Below are positions 1 to 9,340 of a DNA stretch of 64,000 bases, piece after piece; positions within the stretch are counted from its first letter, which is position 1, and each line of letters starts with the position of its first letter. Made by a program: the position numbers and the translations under genes. The stretch covers positions 434,001 to 498,000 of the forward strand of contig NZ_JAEKEZ010000010.1 of the NCBI RefSeq assembly GCF_016650815.1. The letters are read 5' to 3'. Below the pieces are notes generated by a model. That model worked only from the letters and a program-made list of their open reading frames with translations. It searched no databases and was not told where the DNA came from. This DNA comes from Pseudomonas sp. TH31 (GTDB taxonomy: Bacteria; Pseudomonadota; Gammaproteobacteria; Pseudomonadales; Pseudomonadaceae).

Positions 1-740
1 AGCAATATTGCCTCGAAGGCCCGACCATGACCTACGCCACCCCGGACCGGGTCGATGGCAGCAACACCATGGGCGGCTACTGCGACAGCATCGTGGTCAG
101 CGAGCACTTCGTGGTGCGCATCCCGGAAAAACTCGACCTCGCCAGCGCCGCGCCGATCCTCTGCGCCGGCATCACCACTTACTCGCCGCTCAAGCACTAC
201 GGCGTGAAAGCAGGCGACAAGGTCGGGATTCTCGGCATGGGCGGCCTCGGTCACATGGGCATCAAGTTCGCCAAGGCCATGGGCGCTGAAGTGACGTTGT
301 TCACCCGTTCGGCGAGCAAGGCTGAAGAAGCCCGTCGCCAGGGCGCGGACCACGTGATCGTGTCTACCGATGCTGAACAGATGAAAGCCGCCGCCGGGCA
401 TTTCAACTTCCTGCTGGACACCATTCCGGTGCAGCACGACCTCAACCCCTACCTCGATACGCTGCGTTTCGACGGCGTGCACATTCTGGTGGGCTTGATC
501 GAACCGGTCGATCCGCCGGTCCACGCGGCCAAACTGGTGTTGGGCCGTCGGGTACTCGCCGGTTCGCTGATCGGTGGCGTCGCCGAAACCCAGGAAGTGC
601 TGGATTTCTGTGCCGAGCACAACATCACCTGCGACATCGAAATGCTCAACATCCATCAGATCAACGAAGCGTTCACCCGCATGATTGCCGGTGATGTGAA
701 GTACCGCTTCGTGATCGACATGGCGACGCTCAAGGTCTGA
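1..740 (+). CDS. Zinc-type NAD(P)-dependent alcohol dehydrogenase, 3' part (5' end outside window)
   Basis: The reading frame is already open at position 3 and ends with TGA at 738-740, so about 245 C-terminal residues are visible. The Rossmann motif GILGMGGLGHMGIKFAKAMG marks the NAD(P)-binding half of a medium-chain dehydrogenase. The segments GGYCDSIVVSEHFVVRIP and CAGITTYSPLKHYGV are typical of the cinnamyl-alcohol/YahK-type branch, which reduces aldehydes with NADPH. The first catalytic zinc ligands lie upstream of the window and cannot be checked. It converges on the minus-strand iclR gene, with 15 bases between stop codons. A link to sugar metabolism is possible but not shown by the sequence. 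Confidence 0.9.
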   Translation, partial: QYCLEGPTMTYATPDRVDGSNTMGGYCDSIVVSEHFVVRIPEKLDLASAAPILCAGITTYSPLKHYGVKAGDKVGILGMGGLGHMGIKFAKAMGAEVTLFTRSASKAEEARRQGADHVIVSTDAEQMKAAAGHFNFLLDTIPVQHDLNPYLDTLRFDGVHILVGLIEPVDPPVHAAKLVLGRRVLAGSLIGGVAETQEVLDFCAEHNITCDIEMLNIHQINEAFTRMIAGDVKYRFVIDMATLKV

Positions 741-755
741 TCAGACTTTAGCGGC

Positions 756-1559
756 TCATACCTTCAAGCCAAGCTCCGCCGAAAGCCGAGCAGTGACCCC
801 TTTGATCAGGGGAATCAGCTCGGCCATTTTTTCCAGCGGCATGTACGGCACGGTGCTGGCGATGCTGATACCGGCAACGATACGCTTGCTGGCATCACGG
901 ATCGGCGCTGCCACGCAGCGGATCGACGGTTCGTTGTCTTCCAGATCGAACGCGTAACCGCCCGCCACATATTCGACCATGCGCTGCTGAAATTGCTCCC
1001 AGGACTGCTCCGGGTGCTGCGGCCAGAACTGACTTTTCCCACCGGCTGGCAGGCTGACTTCGTATAGCCGTTTCCAGTCTTCCTGCGTGTCATCGAGCAT
1101 CAGCGCCTTGCCGATCCCGGTGCGCGCCAATGGCATACGATGGCCAACCCGCGAACGCATTTCCGGGCCATTGCGCCCCGGATTCTTGTGCAGGTAGAGC
1201 ACCTCGTCACCCTCGCGGATCGCCAAGTGAACGGTATCGCCGGTCAATGCCGACAACTCATCCAGGTACGGCCCGGCCAATGTCACCAGCGGCAGTTCTT
1301 CGCGCGCCTGAAAACCCAGTTCGATCAGCTTCGGCCCCAGCAAATAACCGACTTGCGGGACCACGCGCAGGTAACGCTCGTCCACCAGGCAACTGGCCAG
1401 ACGATGGGTGGTGCTGCGCGTGGTGCCGATCAGCCGGGCGATTTCCTTGAGATCGCGGGCACCACTGGCCACGGCCTGAACCACACCCAAACCACGAAGC
1501 AGTGTCTGGGTGCCGGTCGGCGCGGCGTCCTTGGCGATTTTTGGGGCGTCTTCCTGCAT
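756..1559 (-). CDS. IclR-family transcriptional regulator, probable regulator of galactonate/galactose genes
   Basis: 267 residues. The N-terminal winged helix (about residues 20-80, with TRSTTHRLASCL as recognition region) and the C-terminal effector domain ending in VAAPIRDASKRIVAGISIAS are the two IclR domains. The start has the ribosome-binding sequence AAAGG six bases upstream. It lies 60 bases downstream of dgoT in the same direction and is probably the last gene of dgoKADT-iclR. IclR proteins usually bind a small acid, so galactonate or 2-keto-3-deoxygalactonate is a reasonable effector, by inference. Two matching operator-like repeats, upstream of dgoK and of the SDR gene near 19.2 kb, are candidate targets. 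Confidence 0.9.
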   Translation of the reverse strand: MQEDAPKIAKDAAPTGTQTLLRGLGVVQAVASGARDLKEIARLIGTTRSTTHRLASCLVDERYLRVVPQVGYLLGPKLIELGFQAREELPLVTLAGPYLDELSALTGDTVHLAIREGDEVLYLHKNPGRNGPEMRSRVGHRMPLARTGIGKALMLDDTQEDWKRLYEVSLPAGGKSQFWPQHPEQSWEQFQQRMVEYVAGGYAFDLEDNEPSIRCVAAPIRDASKRIVAGISIASTVPYMPLEKMAELIPLIKGVTARLSAELGLKV

Positions 1560-1619
1560 ATCCAGCCTTTACCGTTGAGCGAGTGAACGGGCGGCATTAT
1601 GGTCGCCCGACGGCTGCGA

Positions 1620-2929
1620 CTACAACTTGATACGCTCGACCTTGCCGACCAGCAGCACGTAGGAAAGCGCACCAATCAATGCGAGAACCGCGATATAGGT
1701 AATCGCCGGGGCAAACGAATCACCGGTAGCGAGGAAACCGATGACAATCGGCGTGGTAATCGCCGACAGGTTGCCGATGAAATTGAACACCCCGCCGGTC
1801 AATCCGAGCAAACGTGCCGGGGCCAGGGTCGAGACCAACGACCAGGTGATCGAGGCCAGTCCGTTGCCGAAAAATGCCAACGCCAGAAAGGCAATCACCA
1901 ACGGCGTCGAGTCGACAAAATTGGCGCCGATGATCGAGGTGGAAATCAGCAATCCGCCAATGATCGGCAGCTTGCGAGCGAAGCCGACGGTGCAGCCGCG
2001 ACGGATCAAAAATCCGAGAAGAACCCCGAACACAGCACGCCGACAAACGCCGCGAGAAACGGCAGCGACGCCAGCAAGCCAGACTTGATGAAGTCCATGC
2101 CGCGATATTTCACCAGGTAGGTCGGGAACCACGTCAGAAAAAACCACAACGTAGAGTTGAGGCAGAACTGGCCGAGGTAAATGCCCCACAGCTTGCGCTT
2201 GCTCAGGACAATCCCCAGGTCGGTCCAACTGAATTTGGCTTTGACTTTGGCTTGTTCAGCCTGGATGTCCACCAGCCCGCCGCCCTCGCGGATCAAGTCG
2301 ATTTCAGCGTCGTTGGCGCCTTTGAAATCCCGTGGTTCGCGATACACCGCATACCAGATCAGCGCCCAAATGATGCCGAGCACGCCGGTGCTGACAAACA
2401 CCATGTGCCAGCCGTATTGATGTTGCAGCCAGGCCAGTACCGGCGTGAGAAACGCCAACCCGACAAACTGCCCGGAGGTGTAGAAGCCAATGGCCGTGGC
2501 GCGCTCGCGTTCCGGGAACCAGGTGGTGACCACACGGCTGTTGATCGGATAGGCCGGGGCTTCCAGTGCGCCGACCGCCATGCGCAGTACAAACAGTGCG
2601 ATGAAGCTGGCAGCGAAACCGAGCATCACCGTGGCCAGCGACCACAACAGCAGCGCGACGCTGTAGAGAATTCTCGGTGGCACGCGATCCACCAGCCAGC
2701 CGCCGGGGATCTGCATGGCGGCGTAGGTCCAGCCGAAAGCGGAAAAAATCAGGCCAACATGGATCGGGTCGATGCCCAGTTCACTGGTCAGCGCCGGGGC
2801 GGCAATCGACAGGTTGCTGCGGTCCAGGTAGTTGATCACCACCGTGATAAACAGCAGCACCATAATGAAAAAACGCTTGCGACTGGGCGTCACCAACGTC
2901 GCCTGCCCGGTGAAGGTTTGCGGTTGCAT
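1620..2929 (-). CDS. dgoT: MFS D-galactonate transporter, interrupted by one apparent 1-base deletion
   Basis: Two overlapping frames together give a 436-residue anion:cation symporter of the GudP/DgoT/ExuT family. The N-terminal part (from 2929) carries the family motif [17 protein letters not shown] and helices 1-8. The C-terminal part carries helices 9-12 and ends [11 protein letters not shown]. The break is at 2008-2012, where a run of five A (T on the coding strand) gives SDF-stop; six would read [22 protein letters not shown] without interruption. It follows dgoD in the operon, with a REP pair between them. Galactonate as substrate is inferred from family and operon. The break is probably a sequencing error (see findings). 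Confidence 0.85.
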
Positions 2930-2980
2930 GGGGTGTGCCTCTTCTTATGTTTATTGAGGTCAATGGGGCGCAACGTAACC

Positions 2981-3080
2981 CTGTAGGAGCAAGGCTTGCC
3001 CGCGATGGGGCCCGCCCAATCGACCTCACACTCAACGGTGCCAGTACTGACGCCATCGCGGGCAAGCCTTGCTCCTACAG
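2981..3080. repeat. REP doublet (inverted pair), family GTAGGAGCAAGGCTTGCCCG
   Basis: The left arm at 2981-3007 is mirrored by the right arm at 3053-3080, with about 45 bases between them. The arms could fold into one long hairpin in the dgoD-dgoT mRNA. The same family recurs at 9913-9982. There is no adjacent transposase. Confidence 0.85.
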
Positions 3081-3103
3081 GGGGCGTGGGAGTCAGGAGG
3101 AAC

Positions 3104-4252
3104 TCACCACTCGGCAAAACTGCCATCGGCATGGCGCCAGATAGGGTTGCGCCAGCGGTGGCCGACTGCCGCGCGTTCGATGACGTACTCTTCGTTGATC
3201 TCGATCCCCAGGCCCGGGCCGTTCGGGATTTTCACGAAGCCTTTGTCATAGTCGAACACCCGCGGATCCTTGACGTAATCCAGCAGGTCGTTGCTCTCGT
3301 TGTAGTGAATGCCCAGGCTCTGCTCCTGAATGAACGCGTTGTAGCAAACCGCGTCCAGTTGCAGGCACGCCGCCAGCGCAATCGGGCCCAGCGGACAATG
3401 CAGCGCCAGCGCCACATCGTAGGCTTCGGCCATGTTGGCGATCTTGCGGGTCTCGGTGATACCGCCGGCGTGGGACGCATCGGGTTGGATGATGTCGACG
3501 TAGCCTTCGCTGAGCACCCGCTTGAAATCCCAACGGGAGAACAACCGCTCACCGAGGGCAATCGGGGTGCTGGTCAGCGGTGCCAGTTCCTTCAGCGCTT
3601 CGTAGTTTTCGCTGAGCACCGGCTCTTCGATGAACATCAGTTTGTACGGATCAAGTTCCTTCATCAGCACCTTGGCCATGGGTTTGTGAACCCGGCCATG
3701 GAAGTCGACGCCGATGCCGACGTTCGGGCCGACCGCGTCACGCACGGCGGCGACGTTGGCCAGGGCCAGATCGACTTTCTCGAAGGAGTCGAGGAATTGC
3801 AGCTCTTCAGTGCCGTTCATTTTCACCGCGGTGAAACCGCGTTCGACCGCTTCTTTCGCTGCACGAGCGGTGTCTGCCGGGCGGTCGCCACCGATCCACG
3901 AATACACGCGAATCTTGTCGCGCACCTGTCCACCCAGTAAATCGCTGACCGAGACGCCCAAGGCTTTGCCCTTGATGTCCCACAACGCCTGATCGATGCC
4001 GGCCAGTGCGCTCATGTGGATCGCGCCGCCCCGGTAGAAGCCGCCGCGGTAGAGCACGGTCCAGATATCTTCGATATTGCGGGGGTCTTTGCCGATCAGG
4101 TAGTCGGACAATTCCTCGACGGCAGCCGCGACGGTATGGGCGCGGCCCTCGACCACGGGTTCGCCCCAACCGGTCACGCCCTCGTCGGTTTCAACCTTGA
4201 GGAAGCACCAGCGCGGCGGGACGATGAAGGTGGTCAGTTTGGTGATTTTCAT
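3104..4252 (-). CDS. dgoD: D-galactonate dehydratase
   Basis: 382 residues, the normal length for DgoD of the enolase superfamily. It removes water from D-galactonate to give 2-dehydro-3-deoxy-D-galactonate. The start [20 protein letters not shown] and the stretch [14 protein letters not shown] are characteristic. The metal-binding and catalytic region is present ([27 protein letters not shown], and the histidine in [14 protein letters not shown]). It follows dgoA by 46 bases with no obvious terminator, so the two are cotranscribed. The TIM-barrel half is intact to the last residues, [10 protein letters not shown]. Confidence 0.97.
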   Translation of the reverse strand: MKITKLTTFIVPPRWCFLKVETDEGVTGWGEPVVEGRAHTVAAAVEELSDYLIGKDPRNIEDIWTVLYRGGFYRGGAIHMSALAGIDQALWDIKGKALGVSVSDLLGGQVRDKIRVYSWIGGDRPADTARAAKEAVERGFTAVKMNGTEELQFLDSFEKVDLALANVAAVRDAVGPNVGIGVDFHGRVHKPMAKVLMKELDPYKLMFIEEPVLSENYEALKELAPLTSTPIALGERLFSRWDFKRVLSEGYVDIIQPDASHAGGITETRKIANMAEAYDVALALHCPLGPIALAACLQLDAVCYNAFIQEQSLGIHYNESNDLLDYVKDPRVFDYDKGFVKIPNGPGLGIEINEEYVIERAAVGHRWRNPIWRHADGSFAEW

Positions 4253-4298
4253 CTTTTGCCTCTCTTATTAGATGCAGCGCGCTCGGCGCCAAAAAGTC

Positions 4299-4919
4299 TT
4301 AACGCAGAGCGTTCCATGCAGCGACGTAGGCCTTGGCGTTCACCGCCACCTCTTCAGGCGTCATGCCCGGTTTGAACAACCCGGAACCCAGACCAAAGCC
4401 TTTGACGCCAGCGTCGATAAACACCTGCATGTTGTCCGCAGTGATCCCGCCGACCGGCGCCAGAATGGTTCCGGCCGGCAACACCGCGAGCCAGGCTTTC
4501 ACAACCGCGGGCCCCATCTGCTCGGCCGGGAACATCTTCAGCACATCCGCGCCTTCGGCCAGTGCAGCGAAGGCTTCAGTCGGCGTCGCCACACCCGGCG
4601 ACAGATAGAGCCCCGCCGCTTTCGCTGCGCGCAATACCTTCGGATCGCTATGAGGCATGACGATCACCTGGCCGCCCGCCGCTTTCACCTGTTCGACCTG
4701 TTCCGGCGTCAGCACCGTGCCCGCGCCGATCAGGCAATCGGCAGGCAAGGCACTGCGCAGGATGCGGATACTTTCGTACGGCTCCGGGGAATTAAGCGGC
4801 ACTTCGATGACGCGAAATCCGGCGGCATACAGGACGTTTCCGATGGCAGCCGCCTCTTGCGGACGCAGGCCGCGCAGGATCGCGATCAGGCCGTTTTGCG
4901 CCAGGGCTTGCTTGAGCAT
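4299..4919 (-). CDS. dgoA: 2-dehydro-3-deoxy-6-phosphogalactonate aldolase
   Basis: 206 residues, a class I KDPG/KDPGal-type aldolase. It splits 2-dehydro-3-deoxy-6-phosphogalactonate into pyruvate and glyceraldehyde-3-phosphate. Motifs seen are IAILRGLRPQEA near the N-terminus, GAGTVLTPEQV around residues 66-76, and the Schiff-base lysine in LKMFPAEQ at about residue 128. Its place between dgoK and dgoD supports the galactonate rather than the gluconate (Eda) enzyme. Spacing to dgoK is 19 bases. Ribosome-binding sequence GGAGGTCTGAC lies just before the ATG. Confidence 0.95.
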   Translation of the reverse strand: MLKQALAQNGLIAILRGLRPQEAAAIGNVLYAAGFRVIEVPLNSPEPYESIRILRSALPADCLIGAGTVLTPEQVEQVKAAGGQVIVMPHSDPKVLRAAKAAGLYLSPGVATPTEAFAALAEGADVLKMFPAEQMGPAVVKAWLAVLPAGTILAPVGGITADNMQVFIDAGVKGFGLGSGLFKPGMTPEEVAVNAKAYVAAWNALR

Positions 4920-4938
4920 GTCAGACCTCCAGTCAGGT

Positions 4939-5931
4939 TTAACGGGATGGGTTGTGTTTGATCAGTCCGGCGGCAACCGCCAGTTGCCACAACCCGCGCT
5001 CGGTGGCCTGTTCGGCCAGGGTCACCTGGGCAAAACCGCAGGAGTCGAGGGCCCGGCTGTAGCGGGCACAGAGTTGTGAGTTACCAATGAGGATGATCGA
5101 CGGCAGGTGCATGCTGTTGCGACGGCGCCGCTGAACGCTGGCCAGGGCCGACAGCTCATGGCCGATCAGCAGGCCGGACAGATAATCAGGCTGGGCCGTG
5201 GCACTGAGTTCACCGGTCAACCCGAGGCTGCGTGCGCTGAACAGCGTCGACAACGGCCCGATTTCGCCATCCGCCGACAACGCCACCTGTACGCCACGGT
5301 CAAAAGCCTGGCCATCGAAAGACGCGCCCTGTTGCTGGGTGCGTCCGAGAATGCTGTGTTCGCTGAGCACGGCGAAGACTTCGCCGGTCATGAAGGTGTC
5401 GAAATGAACGATGCAGCCGTCGGCCACTTCCACCCATTTCGAATGGCTGCCCGGCAAACCGATCAACAGATCGTTGCCCGCCCCACTCGGCAGATTCTGC
5501 AACACGCCAAGGATCTGGGTTTCCTCGCCGCGCATCACATTCGGCAGGCGCGAACGCTGAATCACACCCGGCACGATGTGCACATCGACCCCGCGAAGAC
5601 TGCGAACGGTTTGCAGGGACGTTCCGAGATTGGCTACGTTTGCCGGCGTGTCGCAGTAGTCCGCTTCGCGCCACCCCTGGGCGCTGCCGACCATGCCGCA
5701 GGCAATCACCGGCAAGTGCGGCTGGGCGTCGAGCCAGTCACCGCAAGCCGAATCGAAGGCCAATTCAAAACCGTCAGTGCATTCCTGACCGTTGATGATT
5801 CGCGGCGTGCGCGGTAGCTGCATGATGCCGGACGACAGCGAACGCTGTTCCAGCACCTGGCCACCCGCGGCGAGTTTGTAAGCACGTAATGAGGTTGTCC
5901 CCCAATCGAGCGCGATCAATTGCGCCAGCAT
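4939..5931 (-). CDS. dgoK: 2-dehydro-3-deoxygalactonokinase
   Basis: 330 residues of the DgoK family in the ASKHA kinase fold. It phosphorylates 2-dehydro-3-deoxygalactonate with ATP at C6. The phosphate-1 loop LIALDWGTTSLRAY is at residues 5-18, and LLIGLPGSHSKWVEV lies mid-protein. It is the first gene of the dgoK-dgoA-dgoD-dgoT run. Its start has a good ribosome-binding sequence (ACAGGTGAAG before ATG) 39 bases from a recognisable promoter at 5970-5999. The same initiation sequence reappears in the leader of the SDR gene near 19.1 kb, which ties the two promoters together. Confidence 0.95.
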   Translation of the reverse strand: MLAQLIALDWGTTSLRAYKLAAGGQVLEQRSLSSGIMQLPRTPRIINGQECTDGFELAFDSACGDWLDAQPHLPVIACGMVGSAQGWREADYCDTPANVANLGTSLQTVRSLRGVDVHIVPGVIQRSRLPNVMRGEETQILGVLQNLPSGAGNDLLIGLPGSHSKWVEVADGCIVHFDTFMTGEVFAVLSEHSILGRTQQQGASFDGQAFDRGVQVALSADGEIGPLSTLFSARSLGLTGELSATAQPDYLSGLLIGHELSALASVQRRRRNSMHLPSIILIGNSQLCARYSRALDSCGFAQVTLAEQATERGLWQLAVAAGLIKHNPSR

Positions 5932-5969
5932 CGCTTCACCTGTTTTGTTTTTGGCAGTGAGTGAGCTGG

Positions 5970-6028
5970 ACTATAAACCCGGACGCGCTGAAATCTCAAT
6001 ATATAAATATCACTCCCATATTATGGGA
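5970..6028 (-). promoter_or_regulatory. dgoK promoter with operator-like repeats
   Basis: Read on the minus strand: TTGAGA (5994-5999), 18-base spacer, TATAGT (5970-5975). A perfect 15-base palindrome with odd centre, TCCCATAATATGGGA, lies at 6014-6028. A second copy of the half site (TCTCA on plus) begins exactly 20 bases away and overlaps the -35. The whole arrangement recurs with identical spacings upstream of the SDR gene (19161-19219). This placement suits a regulator that blocks or replaces contact at -35. IclR as the binder is an inference. Confidence 0.8.
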
Positions 6029-6040
6029 TTAAGATAAAAA

Positions 6041-6118
6041 AGATCGCAGCCTTCGGCAGCTCCTGCATTGACCCTGTGTAAACCCGATCTGTAGGAGCTG
6101 CCGAAGGCTGCGATCTTT
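6041..6118. repeat. REP doublet, family GTAGGAGCTGCCGAAGGCTG
   Basis: Inverted arms AGATCGCAGCCTTCGGCAGCTCC at 6041-6063 and its complement at about 6091-6118. Located between the dgoK promoter and the end of the GNAT gene. Same family as the pairs at 12448, 42431 and 61176 and the single copy at 24661. Confidence 0.85.
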
Positions 6119-6125
6119 AAAAGGA

Positions 6126-6608
6126 TCAATTGCCCTCGGCAAACTCCCGCAACACCGTCCCATCCATCCGATACCGCACCCACTCTTCCTGAGGTTGCGC
6201 ACCGAGGGATTTGTAGAAGTCGATGGCTGGTTTGTTCCAGTCCAGCACGCTCCATTCAAAACGCCCGCAGTCGTTGGCGCAGGCGATTTTTGCCAAGTGG
6301 CGCAGCAAGGTTTTACCGGCGCCGCCACCGCGTTGTTCGGGGGTGATGTAGAGGTCTTCGAGGTACAGGCAATTGCTGCCGAGCCAGGTGGAATAGCTGA
6401 AGAAGAACACCGCGAAGCCAATCGCCAAGCCGTCCCGCAGGCAGATCAGGCCGTGGGCGGTGGCGCCTTCGCTGAACAGGCTGCGTTCGATGTCGGCAAC
6501 GCTGGCGATGACTTCGTGGCGGGCACGTTCGTAGTCGGCCAGTTCAGTGATGAACGCGAGAATTTGCGGTGCATCGCTGGGGGTCGCCGGGCGGATCTCG
6601 ATCGTCAT
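6126..6608 (-). CDS. GNAT-family N-acetyltransferase (diamine acetyltransferase-like)
   Basis: 160 residues. The acetyl-CoA loop is visible as LYITPEQRGGGAGKTLLRHLAKIA (about residues 90-113), with the C-terminal block FEWSVLDWNKPAIDFYKSLGA. The overall pattern, including FFFSYSTWLGSNCLYLEDLYI, resembles the spermidine/spermine N1-acetyltransferase-like branch of GNAT. Substrate cannot be read from sequence. It is a single gene between two REP doublets, so probably monocistronic. Confidence 0.9.
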   Translation of the reverse strand: MTIEIRPATPSDAPQILAFITELADYERARHEVIASVADIERSLFSEGATAHGLICLRDGLAIGFAVFFFSYSTWLGSNCLYLEDLYITPEQRGGGAGKTLLRHLAKIACANDCGRFEWSVLDWNKPAIDFYKSLGAQPQEEWVRYRMDGTVLREFAEGN

Positions 6609-6701
6609 GGACGTGCCTTGTCAGAAGTTGAAAACGCCATACTAAGGCGCAGCGCGACACTCGTCACATGGCAAAGCAAAAAGTATCCTGTAATCCTTCA
6701 C

Positions 6702-6863
6702 GCGACCGTGTAGCAGCTGGCGAAGCCTGCGTTCGGTTCGGGCCGCGTTTGGACGCAGCAGTCGTAAAGTCAGACGACGCGGTGCATCTGGATGACCGTA
6801 TGCACAGGATTTACGACTGCTGCGCAGCCGAACGCAGGCTTCGCCAGCTGCTACACGGTCGCG
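6702..6863. repeat. REP doublet, long form, family GTAGCAGCTGGCGAAGCCTG
   Basis: Outer arms GACCGTGTAGCAGCTGGCG at 6704-6722 and complement at about 6845-6861. Inner arms around GCAGTCGTAAA at 6759-6769 and its complement at about 6810-6821. With two nested inverted repeats it can form a roughly 160-base cruciform. The same long form occurs at 35618-35750. It fills most of the gap between the GNAT gene and the HD-domain gene. Confidence 0.8.
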
Positions 6864-6896
6864 TCGCCACAAGAGTTACTGCCTAAAAGGATGTTT

Positions 6897-7574
6897 ATGA
6901 CCGCCGCCGCTTTCGCCCCACTGCAAACCCTCGCCGAGACACTGTTGCCCCACGCGCTGGAACCTTCGGAGGACGGCGCCCACGACCTGTCGCACTTGCA
7001 GCGGGTGTGGCACAACGCATGCGTGCTTCATGCGCAAGAAGGCGGGAATCTTGAAGTGCTGCTGGCGGCGGTGCTGCTGCACGATTGCGTGGCGGTGGAA
7101 AAGAACTCGCCCCTGCGTTCCCAGGCGTCTCGATTGGCCGCGGAAAAAGCCGCAACGCTACTGACGACACTGGATTGGCCCAACGCAAAAATCGCCGCCG
7201 TCACCCACGCCATCGAAGCCCACAGTTTTTCCGCCAATATCGCCCCGACCACCCTCGAAGCGAAAATAGTGCAGGACGCCGACCGACTCGATTCCCTCGG
7301 TATGCTCGGCGTCGCCAGAACGTTCTATATCGCCGGGCGCATGGGTAGTGCGCTGTACGACCCGCAAGACCCGGAAGCCAAAGCGCGGGACTACGACGAC
7401 AAGCGCTTTTGCCTCGACCATTTCCAGACCAAGCTGCTGCACCTGGCGGACGGTTTCCAGACGACCACCGGCCAACACCTGGCGCAGATTCGCCATCAAC
7501 GACTCAAGGGCTTCATGGAACTGTTCAAGGAAGAAATCGGCGTCTGCGGAACCCCTTACTCCGGTCCGCGCTAA
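6897..7574 (+). CDS. HD-domain phosphohydrolase
   Basis: 225 residues from ATG 6897, chosen over ATG 6891 because AAAAGG at 6885-6890 then sits six bases upstream. The HD metal site is spread over DLSHLQRVWHNA (about residues 25-36), AVLLHDC (about 57-63) and the distal aspartate in IVQDADRLDSLG. This is the uncharacterised YedJ-like group of HD hydrolases, which act on phosphate esters or nucleotides. Substrate unknown. It is followed by an MFS gene 88 bases downstream, in the same direction. Confidence 0.88.
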   Translation: MTAAAFAPLQTLAETLLPHALEPSEDGAHDLSHLQRVWHNACVLHAQEGGNLEVLLAAVLLHDCVAVEKNSPLRSQASRLAAEKAATLLTTLDWPNAKIAAVTHAIEAHSFSANIAPTTLEAKIVQDADRLDSLGMLGVARTFYIAGRMGSALYDPQDPEAKARDYDDKRFCLDHFQTKLLHLADGFQTTTGQHLAQIRHQRLKGFMELFKEEIGVCGTPYSGPR

Positions 7575-7662
7575 CCCTGAAATCGGCAACCTCGGACCTA
7601 ACATCGGCGACTTGCATGGTAGATAGATAAAGCGCTCATTTATCCGGTCAAGGAACCGCCTC

Positions 7663-8925
7663 ATGTCTACCGTCCCACCCCAGGTCTCAAGCAAGTTGTT
7701 CGGCCTGTTTTGCCTTGCCAGTTACCTGCTGTCGCTGTCCTATGGTGCGACGTTTTTGCTCTCGCTGTTGATCGGTTCCCAGGGTGGCAATGAACATGAC
7801 GCCGGCAGCGTGATTTCGGCGGCAATGCTCAGCACCTTTGCAGCGGTGATTGTCTCCGGGCACCTGTCGGACCGGCTCGGCGCAGCGCGTTCGATTGCCC
7901 TGTTCGGTCTCTTGCTGGTGGTGGCGAGCCTGGGCTTCGCGCTGACACCAGGCTTCGGCAATCTGCTGCTGTTTTTCGGTCTGTTGCTGGGCCTGGGCTG
8001 GGGCGTGTTCTACGCCTTGGGGCCAATCATTGTGGCGAGCCTGGTCACGCCGTCCCAACGAGCCAAATACTTTGCGTTGCTGTCGGGCAGCATGATGACC
8101 GGCATTGGCAGCGGCCCGTTGCTCGGTCGCGCCGCCAGTGCGTTGGGCTATCCGGTGACAGCGGCGTTTTACCTGGCAGCGCTGGCCAGCCTGGTCGGTG
8201 TCGTGCTGTTCTGGCGATTGGATTCGCACCTGAAAAAAGCCCACACCAACCCGACAGCGGTGTCACGAATTTCCTGGGGCGCCGCACAGCAAGTACTGTC
8301 CTCCAAAGCGCTGTTTCCTATCATCATGGTCGGCCTCGGCGGCTGCGTCTTTGGCGGGCTGTCGAGTTTCCAGACCAGCTATGCGGCGACGCGCGCACTG
8401 GATTACTCGCTGTTCTTTTTCGGGTTTATGGGCGCTGCCATCAGCAGCCGCATGCTGATCGCCGGCTTCGTGGTCAAGCGTGATCCATTGCGCGCATCCT
8501 GCCTGTTGTCGGGGCTGATGATGGGTTCGATCCTGATGTTCGGCTTCGTGGTCGACAGCAGCTTCACTTACCTGCTGGCGGCGGTGGTGCTCGGGGTCGG
8601 TTACGGCCTGACCTATTCGGTGATCAACGGCCTGGCAGCAAACGAAGCGCCGACCGGCACCACTGCGCAAGCCTTGCTGCTGTTCAGCCTGTCGTACTTT
8701 ATCGGCGTGTTCGGCTTTCCGCTGCTGGCCGGGAAGATCATCGTCGAGCACGGGATGGCGAGATTATTGTTTACGCTTTTGCTGATTGCCGCGTTGAACT
8801 GGCTGATCACGGTGGGCCGGCTGCTTTGGCGTCGGGTTACACGCGCCAAAGCGCTGCAGCAAGCCTGGACCGTTCGTCATTCATCAGGCACCAATCCAGA
8901 TCGAGGGCGGACCAACATCAGGTAA
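7663..8925 (+). CDS. MFS transporter
   Basis: 420 residues with about 12 hydrophobic helices. The loop 2-3 signature GHLSDRLGAARSIALFG is the classical MFS motif A variant, and the repeat-half equivalent follows around residue 250. A basic, non-helical tail of about 30 residues (RVTRAKALQQAW to the end) is cytoplasmic. No substrate can be assigned from sequence. Start ATG 7663 is preceded by AAGGAACCGCCTC. It may be cotranscribed with the HD-domain gene. Confidence 0.88.
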   Translation: MSTVPPQVSSKLFGLFCLASYLLSLSYGATFLLSLLIGSQGGNEHDAGSVISAAMLSTFAAVIVSGHLSDRLGAARSIALFGLLLVVASLGFALTPGFGNLLLFFGLLLGLGWGVFYALGPIIVASLVTPSQRAKYFALLSGSMMTGIGSGPLLGRAASALGYPVTAAFYLAALASLVGVVLFWRLDSHLKKAHTNPTAVSRISWGAAQQVLSSKALFPIIMVGLGGCVFGGLSSFQTSYAATRALDYSLFFFGFMGAAISSRMLIAGFVVKRDPLRASCLLSGLMMGSILMFGFVVDSSFTYLLAAVVLGVGYGLTYSVINGLAANEAPTGTTAQALLLFSLSYFIGVFGFPLLAGKIIVEHGMARLLFTLLLIAALNWLITVGRLLWRRVTRAKALQQAWTVRHSSGTNPDRGRTNIR

Positions 8926-8951
8926 GGACTCTAATAATTGGAGACGACACC

Positions 8952-9287
8952 ATGATCATGTCCCGGCTGACCGCCCTCGCTCTCGCTGCCCTGCTGTCCT
9001 CTACGGCCTTCGCTGCCACCATGGCCTCCGGCACCGGCCCGACCGACCCGGTCGAAAAACCCAAAGCCCCGGCCATCCAGGGTGCCCCGGGCATGAACAC
9101 CAACGGCTCGGGCATCGACAGCAGTTTGCCGCCAGCCACGGGCACTGATCCGCGACTCCAGGGCAGCGATGCCGGCCGTCAAGGCGGGATGAACATGCCG
9201 GACACCCAGATACCCGATAACGCCGGCAGCGGCAGCGGCTCGAAAACCACCACCGGTGGTTCGGGCTCTGAAGGTGCCGGCCAATAG
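8952..9287 (+). CDS. Small exported Gly/Ser-rich protein of unknown function
   Basis: 111 residues from ATG 8952 (GGAG seven bases upstream; ATG 8958 is an alternative). Residues 1-20 form a clear Sec signal peptide with cleavage expected after STAFA. The mature part is low-complexity and rich in Gly, Ser, Pro, Asn and Thr (ATGTDPRLQGSDAGRQGG, then GSGSGSKTTTGGSGSEG), so probably disordered in the periplasm or outside. I recognise no domain. It lies 26 bases after the MFS stop. Confidence 0.75.
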   Translation: MIMSRLTALALAALLSSTAFAATMASGTGPTDPVEKPKAPAIQGAPGMNTNGSGIDSSLPPATGTDPRLQGSDAGRQGGMNMPDTQIPDNAGSGSGSKTTTGGSGSEGAGQ

Positions 9288-9340
9288 AGCGCCGACGCGA
9301 GTACCGCAATACCCTATCCACATCCATGAAAGAGGTCACC

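Noticed and set aside
1140..1586. Plus-strand frame opposite iclR, and many similar long antisense frames (for example opposite dgoD, moaA and fabF)
   Set aside because: These are shadows with biased Arg/Gln/His composition and no start signals. The minus-strand genes have clear family motifs.
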